Assembly (NCBI GenBank): GCA_034769895.1
Contig: CM068369.1
Location: forward strand, 151,669,574-151,733,573
From: Magicicada septendecula
Lineage: Eukaryota; Arthropoda; Insecta; Hemiptera; Cicadidae
DNA: 64,000 nt
Reading direction: 5' to 3'
The position numbers and the translations under genes are program-made. Below the pieces are notes generated by a model. That model did not search any database, was not told the DNA's origin, and worked only from the letters and a program-made list of their open reading frames with translations. Below, in pieces: positions 52,122-63,250 of the stretch. How positions within the stretch are numbered: position 1 is the stretch's first letter; each line of letters begins with the position of its first letter.

Positions 52122-54482
52122 TTACTGCCTCCGTTCGTTTAAATGTTCCGCTTCATTACGGATTAGGCCGTTGGAAGCGTCAGCTTGAAGTCCTGAGACG
52201 GCTTCGATTGGTTCTGCTCGATCGTTTTGTTGGGCTTCTGTTACAGGTAGTCTTCGCTGATTATCCAGGCTGGAACTACGTCTGGGCTCGTACTCTCTGT
52301 ACCGATTACTTCCCTGGCTCCCTTGGAAAGTCTCGTACTCGTAGTATCGGCTCCTTCGTTGAGGCTGGTACCTCCTGTGTCCACTGCCTTCTGCTCGGAT
52401 GTAATTAACATTAGGTCGATATGCCCTGTAATTGTGGTTACCTCCATTTGGGTAATTTCGGTTATAATTACCATGATAATTATTATTATTAGAAAGGTTG
52501 GGGTTCCTCTGACCATTTGGAACATAGTTACTATTATGATTATAATAACCGTTGTTATTTTGTGGACGGCTATTATTATTATTATTATTATTGTTGTGGT
52601 TGTTGTTATTATTATTTATGCGAGGAATATTACTATTATTATTATTGTTGTTAAAACGGGGCAAATTATTGTTATTTCTGGGGTTATAATTGTACTCGGC
52701 ATTATTCCGATTTGCGGAGTTATAATTATTATTATTACCCACATTCTGTCGATTATTATTATTATTATTCAAATTACTGTTGTTATTCCTTGGTTCCTGC
52801 TTTTCATACCTCCTGCGACTTTGACGGTAATAGTCTTCGTGCTCGTACATCTCTAAAAGCTCGGTCATGGCTTGCACCGTTTTTATTTGACTGTTTCGTC
52901 TGGCTCTGATAATATCCTCCTCGTAGTGGTATGAGAGTTTGCTGACCAGGCATTCTTCCGGTATTCGGGGCTCTAGATGTTTGGCCACGCACACCTTTCC
53001 CAAAAAGTACGCCGTTAAAGTTTGGTTTCCATATGGGTTGTACTTCCCATGGCATATCCCGTCTCTGGCGATATTTTGCGTTGATTCAGACCAATATTTG
53101 GCTTTGAATAGCCTTCTGAATTGTTGATAGTCGGTCACCTCGTCTCTTATCGCCATCCACCAATTGTCTGCTATTTCCTTGAACGATTCGTCCAGCACCT
53201 CTTTGTTCTCCCTCCAGCGATTACCTCTGTGTTTGGCAAAGTATTCCTCGATTCTTGCTAGGAATTCCATGGGTTTATTTTTATAAAACCTGAAGTTAAT
53301 CCCTTCACGATTTTCATTATTGGGACAACTGGTAATGGTTGTCGGGCGACTATGGAATAAGTCTATATCTGTCTGGTTCTGTCGTACCTGACTGTTGATA
53401 CTGGTCACAGCAGCTTCGATGCCGTCACATTTTTCTGTGAATCGGTCCTGCACTCGCTCCCAGTCTTCCCGTGTTTCCTTTAGTTTTTCCTCCAACGTCT
53501 TCCTAGTCGTTTCTTCAATGGTGTTAACCTTCGTATTTATTTCTGTTCTGATACTCCGTACTTCTTGTTCGGTTTGACTCCATTTTTCGTCAGCTCTGGT
53601 AACCCTTTGTTCGATTACCGTTATTTCCTCTTCTACTTTCTTGCTGATAGTCTCATTGTTTTCAGCTATCTTCTGGCTCAATTCTTCCTTCAATATCTCC
53701 ATCCTTCCGTCTAACCGGTTCATGTTTTCTTGGTTCGTCTCCTTCAATTCTTCCCGCAATTGCTGACTATTACTTTCCATTTTCTGATTTGTTTCTTCCA
53801 TCCTCTTGTTAGTTTCTTCCAGTTTTTGGCTTATCTGGGTTAATTCCTCTTTCGACTGTTTATTGTCAGTCTTTATTTCCTCCATTTTCTCCTCAATTTT
53901 CTGAATATTTTCTTCCATCTTCTCTTCTATCTTCTTGCTAGTATCTCCAATTTTATTGCCCAACTCTTCCTTCAATCGTTGGTTATCATTCTTCATTTCC
54001 TCCTCCATCTTCTTACTATTCTCCTCCATCTTCTCCTCCATCTTCTTACTGTTTTCCCTTAATTCCTCCTTCAATCGTAGGTTATCGTTCTTCATTTCCT
54101 TACTATTTTCTTCCATCTTCTCCTCCATCTTCTTACTATTTTCTTCGATTTTCTTATTGGTATCTCCGATTTTATTACCCAACTCTTCCTTCAATTGTTG
54201 GTTATCGTTTTCCAGCTTCTTACTATTTTCTTCCATCTTCTCCTTTAATTCTTCCTTCGTCGTTTTAAATTCTCTGAATAACATCTCCATCATTTGATCA
54301 AATTTTGTATCTTCCTTTGCGGTGGATTTCTCCGGCTGTTCCTTCTGTGGTGCAGGCTTATTTGGTTCTGCTGGCGGTAACATTAACTCCACATCTTCCA
54401 CTGGTGTTGCCTCTTTATCCTCCATGTTTATCTCCTGCTCGGCCTCCACAGCAATTTTTCTTGATGTAGCTCTCCTGTGCAT
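52122..54482 (-). CDS. gag: gag of gypsy copy C, intact (786 aa)
   Basis: Same plan as copy A: coiled coil of repeated EENSKKMEEKM units, a Gag core with FRRLFKAKYW, an Asn-run tail, and an Arg/Tyr-rich end. It is longer by ~19 residues, mainly from a different number of coiled-coil units. No CCHC knuckle. The stop lies 53 nt before the pol ATG, so pol needs reinitiation, a splice or another route. Confidence 0.9.
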   Translation of the reverse strand: MHRRATSRKIAVEAEQEINMEDKEATPVEDVELMLPPAEPNKPAPQKEQPEKSTAKEDTKFDQMMEMLFREFKTTKEELKEKMEENSKKLENDNQQLKEELGNKIGDTNKKIEENSKKMEEKMEENSKEMKNDNLRLKEELRENSKKMEEKMEENSKKMEEEMKNDNQRLKEELGNKIGDTSKKIEEKMEENIQKIEEKMEEIKTDNKQSKEELTQISQKLEETNKRMEETNQKMESNSQQLREELKETNQENMNRLDGRMEILKEELSQKIAENNETISKKVEEEITVIEQRVTRADEKWSQTEQEVRSIRTEINTKVNTIEETTRKTLEEKLKETREDWERVQDRFTEKCDGIEAAVTSINSQVRQNQTDIDLFHSRPTTITSCPNNENREGINFRFYKNKPMEFLARIEEYFAKHRGNRWRENKEVLDESFKEIADNWWMAIRDEVTDYQQFRRLFKAKYWSESTQNIARDGICHGKYNPYGNQTLTAYFLGKVCVAKHLEPRIPEECLVSKLSYHYEEDIIRARRNSQIKTVQAMTELLEMYEHEDYYRQSRRRYEKQEPRNNNSNLNNNNNNRQNVGNNNNYNSANRNNAEYNYNPRNNNNLPRFNNNNNNSNIPRINNNNNNHNNNNNNNNSRPQNNNGYYNHNSNYVPNGQRNPNLSNNNNYHGNYNRNYPNGGNHNYRAYRPNVNYIRAEGSGHRRYQPQRRSRYYEYETFQGSQGSNRYREYEPRRSSSLDNQRRLPVTEAQQNDRAEPIEAVSGLQADASNGLIRNEAEHLNERRQ

Positions 54483-54736
54483 CTCGCTCCCTCTTCCGAC
54501 CTGTTGACTGTTGCCAAGCTAAAAATAGGAAATTGGACAATCGTCCTTATTTTACAACACTATTACCTCCTATTTAAAGCCCCTTAAGTTGGACGCCAAT
54601 TTGTAATATAATTACAAATATAAAAATAAAAATATAAATTAAATAATTAAAATATATAGAGAGATATTGTGTGTGTATCTTTGGTGATAACAAAGGTATT
54701 GTGCTCTTCCTTTAGCCCCACGTTGGGCGCCAATTT
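54483..54736 (-). other. Leader of gypsy copy C with two primer-site-like elements
   Basis: Directly inside the LTR is TGGCGCCCAACGTGGGGC (54715-54732). After ~115 bp containing AAGAGCACAATACC comes a second, TGGCGTCCAACTTAAGGGGC (54579-54598), the copy A version. Both are followed upstream by TTTGTAATATAA. See the finding on fossil primer sites. Confidence 0.6.
54715..54732 (-). other. Primer-binding site of gypsy copy C
   Basis: TGGCGCCCAACGTGGGGC in element sense, four bases from the LTR edge at 54737. A TGG start fits pairing with a tRNA 3' end. Confidence 0.7.
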
Positions 54737-57700
54737 GTAATATAAATATTACAAATATTACAAATAAAAATAAAAATATAATTGAATTTAATTGATATGT
54801 GTTTATTGATATGTGTTGATACGTATTGATATTTTGTTTATCACTGGATCAGTCTGACTCCTTAAAGTCCCACTGGTTAGGCTAGTCAAATGGTAATATA
54901 ATTTCAAGTGTAATAATAAACAAAATATAAAGATATTGATGACAAGAATATGTTATAACTAGGTGTGTTTGATTGTTAAATAACAAATACATCAAACTTT
55001 AAAAATTTTGCAAATATTTTTTCTTGTGCTTTTATCGAATTTGACTGAATGATTTAATTTAATTAATTAACAATTAATTAATTATTTGAGTTTGTAATTT
55101 CCTCCTATATCTATTCTCTCAATGTGAATTATGTTTTTGCTTAATAAAAAATAATAATAACATTAATGGTAGAAATAAAAACAATGCTGGTAACTGAATA
55201 CTGATTTGCGTTTATTCATTCAAAATTGTGCGCCAGTCAAACTGCGCATGTCCCAGGCACTGGCTAATATTTGCCACAGTCGGCAGTGAGAAAAATCAAC
55301 AAATATATTTTTTACAAGTTTAAATTTATGGTTCTTTTAACGAGTCGAAATGGTCAGAGAGCAAGGAACAAGATACATTTAACAGGTATTCTTAAACTAA
55401 ATGTTAATATCTGAAATAGAACAAAATTATTATTACAATTGTCAATTAGAAAGAAATTATTTAAATTTCGAACCAAGTCGAAGAAATGACGTCACTCCGC
55501 TCCAGGAAGCACTGGTTGATCGCCTTTATAGAAATTCAGCAATGGCCGCCGTCTGCTCGGTTTTAACTGCTATGACGCCGTTGGAATTGAAGATCTTCTC
55601 CCACAGAAATAAAACGATGTTCCCTTTTTCTGCGAAGTGGTGTTGGTCCAAAATATAGTGTTGAATGTCCCCTCGTCGTCTGCGATGTCGAATTCTGGAT
55701 GGATCTCTTGTGTAGTGTGGTGTTCAAATATGTGTGTTGGTTCTCTGTGAATTCGTTCCAAAAATTGTTCAAAATGGCTGTCGATTTCTGGCGTTAAGTT
55801 TTATGGTGTTATTCTGTGTTTTTGGAAACTTGTGAAGTGTTAGACATAGATAAATAAGATTATTTCACTTGTTAGTTCATCTCCGTCACACGCCACATAA
55901 CCACACTTGGTTTTAATATAAATTATTTCGTTTTCAATACTCCGCTAATACATTTTTCAACTGTTCAGCTTTGCGATTAACAATAGACTAAAAGACGCAA
56001 CGTCGTCGTTTTAAGGCAATTTGTGGTATGTCTTTTTCCTCTTCATATTGTTTAATTATAAAATATCTGTCTAAGACTTGTTTCACTATCTAACTATACA
56101 TAACAAGTTTTCTTATTTTTTACTGTATTTCAAATATTTCTTAATTTTACATGAATCTAACTATTCAGTAATATTGATTATTTAATTTTACATCTTTTGA
56201 TATATAGCTGGGTTTGTTTCAAACTCATCTAAGCCCAAAAATTACCATTTTAGATAATTATTGTATGTCTCATATTTTGTACAAATTCAGTGTTTTAAAG
56301 GTTTTTATTTGTTTTTTCGGTATAATATTTCCCTGGAATACACCTAATAACTCCGTAATTACTTTGTTGTTAATAATTTGGTTATTAAAACATTTCAATA
56401 TTGATTAATTTGCTGTTTAGTCTGATTTGATTACTATCATAAGCCTATTTTTGACTGTTTCCAAAAGAAGTTAATTTTCTTTCTTTTGTCATTCTATTTG
56501 CTATTAATTGTATCTGTATTAATTATACTTTCAATTTCTGTATTGTATGTATTGAATTCTATTCCTATTACATAGATTAATTCTTTGATAGATAGTTTTT
56601 TTGGTTTATAGGCCAGTCTGTGTTTACTACAATGGTGTCTTGGCTGGTCTGTTTGTACATTATACTTGGTTTACTGATTTGAATAAAATTATTACATTTT
56701 TATGCCCTACTTGCCTCTCTGACTTACACAATGGAAAATTAAATGACATGATTTTAAATACAATAGAATATCTTGTATCTACTAAACCTTCTTTATACTA
56801 ATAACATCATTGAACCATAACATGAACATCTTATGCCTAATTTTAACAAAAACATCTTATTATCAACTATTTTCCATATATCACCTAATTTTAACAAAAA
56901 CATCTTATTCCTATTATTTTTTACTGTATCATCAAATGATAACAAAATAGCTTATCCTAGACATAATTTAATTAAAACAAAATAAAAAACTCCTATTACT
57001 AGTAACACTGTCAGTCACTAACTGTCTTGTGTATTTATGATTTTTGTGAAAACACTTTAACTGTGATAAAAAACCTCGTGTATCTATTTACACCTTACAT
57101 CTAAAATATTATCTAATTAATAATAAATAGCAAACATCTTAATATTAGGCATACCTTCAGTTATGAACTGTCCTTTGGTATTTTTGTCCTTCTCACCATT
57201 TACTTAGCTATAATTAAAGAAAACATTTTATATGTAATAGTTTTTCTTATATCTAATTCAAAAACTCTTATTACTAGTAATGTTGTCAGTCCTTAGACTG
57301 TCTTTCATTCCAATGGTTTTGTTATTATTATTCTACACTCATGGTAGTCTTTTTATAATACTTAAACTTCATTGAAGATTTTTTCATAGATTTTTTAACT
57401 ATGTTTCTCACTATACACTCTGTAGTTTCTTAATTTTGTTATCTCACTTCACTTTATTGGATTCTACACTCTGGTAGTCTTTTTAGTGAGTTCTACACTA
57501 TGGTAGTCTCTTTTGACATATTTTTTGACATGTTATACTTACAACTAATATACAATTTGTGTTTTATAGTATTGTATCTTGTAACTTGTTTGGGGTTTAC
57601 CTATATCGGTTTCAATTTTGTCTCATGGTATTTATTATATGACTAACATTTTGTTTTGGCATATCTCTTCCTGTTTCTGGTCTCTTTGTTGGAATCTTGA

Positions 57701-58036
57701 TATGTTTTGTCCCTTCTTCAAATATCACATAAGTAGTTTCCTTTTTAAAATGGTTTCATGACAGATTATTTCCTTTTTTATGGTCCTTCCCTTTTTGTAC
57801 TGCTTCCCCAATCTACTGGGTATACTGCTGGTTTAACTGGTTTTTTCATAGTAGGTTAATTTTAATTAATGGTTTTCTTTATTATCTTCCATTTTTATTA
57901 ACATTTTATAGACTTAATTATACAGTTTCTAGGGTAATCCTTAAACAATTTATTCTTCTCACTCACTACGGAACTTTTTCTTTTATTTATGTAACATTAA
58001 TTCAAATGTTTAGTGTGATAATTTTGTTATGTTACA
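54737..58036 (-). repeat. 5' LTR of gypsy copy C (3.30 kb)
   Basis: Collinear with 22771-26071, about a dozen differences by eye. Ends GTTATGTTACA, followed by an AT run. CRE-like octamer at 55487-55494. Confidence 0.92.
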
Positions 58037-58056
58037 ATATATATATATATATATAT
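58037..58056. repeat. (AT)n run, insertion target of copy C
   Basis: Twenty bases of alternating AT between the copy C LTR and the next TGTAG start. It includes the possible 4-bp target duplication. Confidence 0.8.
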
Positions 58057-58347
58057 TGTAGCGTGACAGATAATCCACACAAATGCATTACTCAATGATC
58101 ATTAATAAAGCTCTAATATATGGAATATCCAGATGAGAATTAATTAAAATGCACTATTTAATAATATATTCACAAGAAAGTTTAAATAAAGAAAAATTCT
58201 GCAAATAATATAATATAATACAAATTTAAAAACCCAGGAAACTAAAAATGATAACAACAAAATTACCCAGGTAAGATAGAAGCAGGCAATTAATATACCC
58301 CGACAAGGAAACCAGACTAGAAGAAACAAAGGCATACACAGTGAAAA

Positions 58348-59514
58348 ACTACAGAAGAAGGAAGAATAGTCAAAACTACCACTACTGAAGAAGGAAGAAA
58401 GAAGAAGAACCAAACTCAAAGAAGAAAGAAGAAGAATTAAAATCAGAACTACTACTGAAGAAATAAGAAAGAAGAATAATCAAATTTACTGAAGAAAGAA
58501 GAAAGAAGACTAATTAAAACTAGAGAAGAAAGAAGAACTAATTAAAACTACTACTACTGAAGAAAGAAGAAGGAAGACTAATTAAAACTACTGAAGAAAG
58601 AAGAATAAACCAAATTTACCACTACTGAAGAAAGAAGAAAGAAGAATAATTAAAACTAGAGAAGAAAGAAGAACTAATTAAAACTACTACTACAGAAGAA
58701 GGAAGAAAGAAGAACAATCAAAGCAACTGAAGACAGAAGAAAGAAGAACAATCAAAGCTACTGAAGACAGAAGAAAGAAGAATAATTAAAACCAAAGAAG
58801 AAAGAAGAATAATTAAAACTAGAGAAGAAAGAAGAACTAATTAAAACTACTACTACAGAAGAAGGAAGAAAGAAGAACAATCAAAGCTACTGAAGAAAGA
58901 AGAAAGAAGAATAATTAAAACTAGAGAAGAAAGAAGAATAACCAAAACCACTGAAGAAAGAAGAACAACCAAATCTACTACTACTGAAGAAAGAAGAAAG
59001 AAGAACAATCAAAGCTACTGAAGACAGAAGAAAGAAGACTAATTAAAACTACTATTACTGAAGAAAGAAGAATAACCAAAACTACCACTACTGAAGAAAG
59101 AAGAAAGAAGAATAATTAAAACTAGAGAAGAAAGAAGAACTAATTAAAACTACTACTACAGAAGAAGGAAGAAGGAAGAAGAACCAAACTCAAAGAAGAA
59201 AGAAAACTAATTAAAACGAGAGAAGAAAGAAGAAAGAAGAATAAACCAAATTTACTGAAGACAGAAGAAAGAAGAATAACTCAAAACCACAACTACTGAA
59301 GAAAGAAGAAACAAGACTAATTAAAACCAAAGAAGAAAGAAGACTAATCAAAACTAAATCTACCGAAGAAGGAAGAAAGAAGAAGAACCAAACTCAAAGA
59401 AGAAAGAAGAATAATAAAAATAAAAACTACAGAAGAAAGAAGAAAGAAGGATCATCCAAAATTACTGAAGAAGGAAGAATAACCAAACTCAAAGAAGAAA
59501 GAAGAATAATTAAG
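58348..59514. repeat. Purine-rich minisatellite (GAAGAAAGAAGAA-type), ~1.15 kb
   Basis: Irregular array of GAAGAAAGAAGAA and GAAGGAAGAA separated by TAATTAAAACTA, AATCAAAGCTACT and ACTACTACT. The + strand is almost free of T outside the spacers. Higher-order units of ~100-130 bp recur. No ORF; the minus ORF over its left edge is composition-driven. Confidence 0.85.
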
Positions 59515-62429
59515 ACGGCCCATATAAAACAAAAACCCCATAGGGAAAGAACCCCCAAAAAACCCCAAAATCAATGAATGTCCAAAAAGAAACTATAACA
59601 CCCTAAAAAACCATATCACTGTAAAACTGACAAAAAACTAAAAGTGTTAGTAGTATTAAATATTAGTGCATTCAAAAAGTTATTGTTTAGTTTGTATAAA
59701 CAAATCTTCACAGTTTCCCCATGGTTGAATATTTCATGTTAAAAACTAGAGAAAGACTAGTAAATATATTGATAATTCACCATAGACAAGTGCAAGTGAT
59801 CAAATTATAAATAATAAACTTTAAAAAGGTGCATGAGTTACAGTACAAAGCAATAAACTTTAAGTTTTATGAACAGTGTCTACTTTGATAATGAAATAGT
59901 AATGTTACTAATAAAAAGCTACTAAAGCTGTATGAACATTCCATAGAATGGAATATAACTTAGATAGCCAGGGTTATACTTAAAGAGGGGGCATAAATCT
60001 TGTAAAATAGGGAATTACAAAACAAATTGTTAATGTTGAGTAGTAAAAGATGATAACCATTATATGTGACCAGGATGTCAGATTCCTATTACATATAGTA
60101 ATTAGATACGTAAGGATTATCCATAAGAAATGTTAGTGTTATAATTTGTTATTTTATTGTTCATTTTAATTTAGGAATGACATATCTAAAATTAGATACC
60201 ATTCCAATGTTATAGAATATTTTTTATTTATGTTATTAGGTAATATACTAAGCAATGTTATTCAGAACACCAGTTTTGATATAGAGAGATGTTATATGTT
60301 AATTATATAACCAATAATTTATGTTATACCAGTCAGAGAAGGATATAAAATAACTACATTAATAAAACATTTGGAAATTAGCCACACATCAGATCTAGGC
60401 CAAAGAATAAATTTAAACTGCAGAATAATTAACAAACCTAGTTTTATAAACCAGATAAAATGACAATATTTAGGCAAGATAAACTCAACGTATTAAATAC
60501 TATGTAAATAAGGCTTTCTAGAGATATGGTCATTATATGAGTAAAATTATTTAATTGTCTAATAAAATACCATTAAAACCGAAATAGATTCACTGACATT
60601 ATCCTAAGGGGAGTCATATACAAATGAATTATATTAAAAAACCATCATTAATATACTAAATTGCAATAAAATAAGTGAGAATTGATAATTATATCAATTT
60701 CAGATTTAATAGAATAATAATTATATTAGGGAAAATGGCTATTATTTACTTAGAAGACAGGAAGTATAATTTTAGGCCTACCTCCCAAAAATTATAAGAA
60801 ATATAATTTTCAGATAAAACTTTGTAATACTAACTTAATTACTATCAAAATAAGTAGAATAGAATAGTGAAAACGAATATGTATTTTATATTTCAAACAG
60901 TTAACTAATAACGAATTTATTTTATGAGCATAATGTACATTTTTAAAGTGTGTCGGAAGTTATGGCAATTTGAAACAATGTATGAGATATATTATATAGG
61001 CTAAGATTTTCATGAGACGAAGGAAATACAGACAGTTCATTATTATACCTCGAAGAGAGCACTTCATGTGAATATTTGATAGAACCAACCTTTAATGGCC
61101 GTTACGTTAGAACGGAGTTCGGAATCATTTTATGTAAAACTAAATTTTTAACTATTTTAATGAAAGTGAAGTGGTGAAGTTGACCCATGAACTACATAAC
61201 ACCTATAAACGAAATCACATATAGCTAATTAAATGAAATAACACTGAAATCGCACCAAACACTAAGTGAAAATTCGAGGTTAACTGACACGCATAAACAC
61301 CAGTAGATATACCATTTAACAACATTTTTACACAAAGTGAACTATTCCATGATACACCAGTGACAATAAACTATACCCCAGAAGATCATATACCATTGCG
61401 AAGAACATTTAACCGAAGAAGGGAAATATTATCTCAACAAGTACTTTGTCTACATTAGAAGCTATCAACGCGCATGCGTCCGGCGGCCATTTTGATCCAG
61501 TTTCGTCACCGCCATAAGACACGACTAGACTGCTTTCTGGTTCGAATAAAATTATATATAAACTTTTATTATTAATAACTACCATTATATTGTTTAAATT
61601 TAAGACATTTTTTGAATTGTAAGTGTTATACTTTCATGTCCCTGACCTTCTCTGGCTTTTTATATTAATAACCGTTCAAAGAACCTGTTTTTATAATACA
61701 ACTGTAAAACTTCTAATATCGACCGACCCTGAGCGAGTCGATACGGCATTGTAACCTCGATTAATTAATCGACCAACTTTATTATTGTGTTTAATAAACG
61801 TTTTTGTTTGTTTTTCGGTAAATTGAAGTTGATTTTTCTTATAAAAGGACATAATCATTAATTAACCAAGAAAACTAGATAATCCTTAAAGGCAGTATAT
61901 GCGAAACTACAACATTTCAAGAGTAAGAAGAAGAGAGCCGTTTTCGCCTAACTTGAAGTTAATTTGGATTGTCTTTTTAACAAATTTACAGAACAGAATT
62001 TTATTACCAAAATAAACACCATACCATTATAATTATAATTACGATCAACAACCTTGATTTATTCCTAAATATTAAGCACATAAATACACCGAAAATATTT
62101 TTTCCGAAATTATTTTTTTTTATAAATATAAATTTTAAATTTATATTTTATTTCAATTTGCTACCACAGCAAAATACACTGAGTTTATTTGATAATAACA
62201 AAGACCAGGAACTTTACCAAATCGACGATTCCCAGAGCGGAACGTCACTACTACATATACACACCATAAAAATTATCCTGGGTAATATTATACCAGAACA
62301 CTATACAATTACAATTATAGTATGGTTGTATTACAAAAGCGAAGATCAACAGTGAGAGCTTAGAAGACAAGAAGATATTAGCTACGTTACTACACACATT
62401 ATAAATTAAGCTATATTTTGCAATATCGT
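59515..62429. other. Non-coding remainder of the candidate LTR
   Basis: About 2.9 kb AT-rich with no gene. Near 61470-61525 is a GC-richer stretch with GCGCATGCGTCC and GGCGGCCATTTTG, promoter-like and comparable to the CRE zone of the other LTRs. Confidence 0.5.
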
Positions 62430-62534
62430 TTTATTACAAAATCGACTAGCACAACCAGTGGGGCTTACAGGAGAGCACAATTCTCATACATCAACCTTTT
62501 ATTTATTCATTAATTCATTGTACTATTACAAATT

Positions 62535-62552
62535 TGGCTTCCATCGCGGGGC
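62535..62552 (+). other. Primer-binding-site-like sequence after candidate LTR
   Basis: TGGCTTCCATCGCGGGGC follows the TTACA end after four bases. It is similar in layout, but not in exact sequence, to the copy A and C sites. Confidence 0.4.
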
Positions 62553-62568
62553 TTGAATAAGGCGGACT

Positions 62569-63250
62569 TCATTGTATTATTACAATATATACGTGTTCCG
62601 GCAACCATCTCATCCTCGGATGTCCCACGCCTTTTCTACCAATGGCTTTATAGTCCAGTGCCGCTTTCGGCAATCGATCCCTGTTATCCTTTGCAGATGA
62701 TCTGCAAGCTGAAATAATTTCATTTATGTCCTCTACTTCGACCTCTGCTCTGATATCCTCATTCCTTATTCTATCTTGCCGCATTCCTTTTTTTGTCATG
62801 ATCCACGCCTCATTCGCATATGTCAATGTGACTATTGCAACAGTCTTATAAACTTTAATTCTTGTGCTGTGTTTTGTTGTATTTCTAAGACTTCTATGTA
62901 TCGTACAACAAATATTCCTAAATTTATTTATCTTCTCTTTTATATCAGGTTCAGACTGATAGCTTACTGCACAGCCGACATATTTAACACGGCTCACTTG
63001 TTTTAAAGTGCTGTTGTTTATAACTATCTTAGTCCTCACTGGATATTTACCTTTAAAGGCAGTTGTTTTAATCTTTTTCACTGAAATTGTCAGTGAGTAC
63101 CTCTTGCTACTTCTTGTAATTGAAACATAGCTCTTTGTAAATCATCCTGATTTCTTGAATAAGAACTATGTCATCTGCATATAGCAGGGAACCCATACAA
63201 ATTGATTTGTTAAGCTGTATTCCTGGATTTCCATGCTCTCAACATCTCGT
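62569..63250 (-). pseudogene. LINE reverse transcriptase remnant
   Basis: In minus sense the 170-codon ORF carries VSRVKYVGCAVSY, YKTVAIVTLTYANEAWIMTK, RNEDIRAEVEV and GVGHPRMRW, the post-catalytic part of an insect LINE ORF2. Upstream, in another frame near 63170-63184, is the catalytic motif YADD (codons for LYADDIVL). A segment between the TKK and RNEDIR blocks is deleted. Broken and non-functional. Confidence 0.75.

Larger units (their letters stand above)
22771..58036 (-). mobile_element. Gypsy-type LTR retrotransposon copy C, split by a Maverick insertion
   Basis: Its 5' LTR is 54737-58036 and its 3' LTR 22771-26071. Gag (52122-54482) and pol (48733-52068) are intact. Removing the Maverick and one target duplicate leaves 14,368 bp, close to copy A (14,075 bp). 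A possible 4-bp target duplication atat flanks it (22767-22770 and 58037-58040), although the right flank is an AT run. The LTR pair differs at only about a dozen positions by eye, so the insertion is recent. Confidence 0.92.
58057..62530 (+). repeat. Candidate diverged gypsy LTR in opposite orientation (~4.5 kb)
   Basis: It starts TGTAGCGTGAC and ends TACTATTACA, immediately followed by AATTTGGCTTCCATCGCGGGGC, which looks like an LTR/primer-site junction of the same style as copies A and C. About 70 bp before the end lies ACCAGTGGGGCTTACAGGAGAGCAC, the same fossil segment as in their LTRs. GGCGGCCATT at about 61483 sits ~1.0 kb from the end, comparable to its place in LTR A. No second LTR or gag follows, so this is a solo or truncated copy. 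The left edge is the least certain. Confidence 0.4.

Noticed and set aside
54737-58036. Copy C LTR as part of the Maverick
   Set aside because: The Maverick TIR and target duplication end at 48730; everything to the right is collinear with the gypsy element of copy A.
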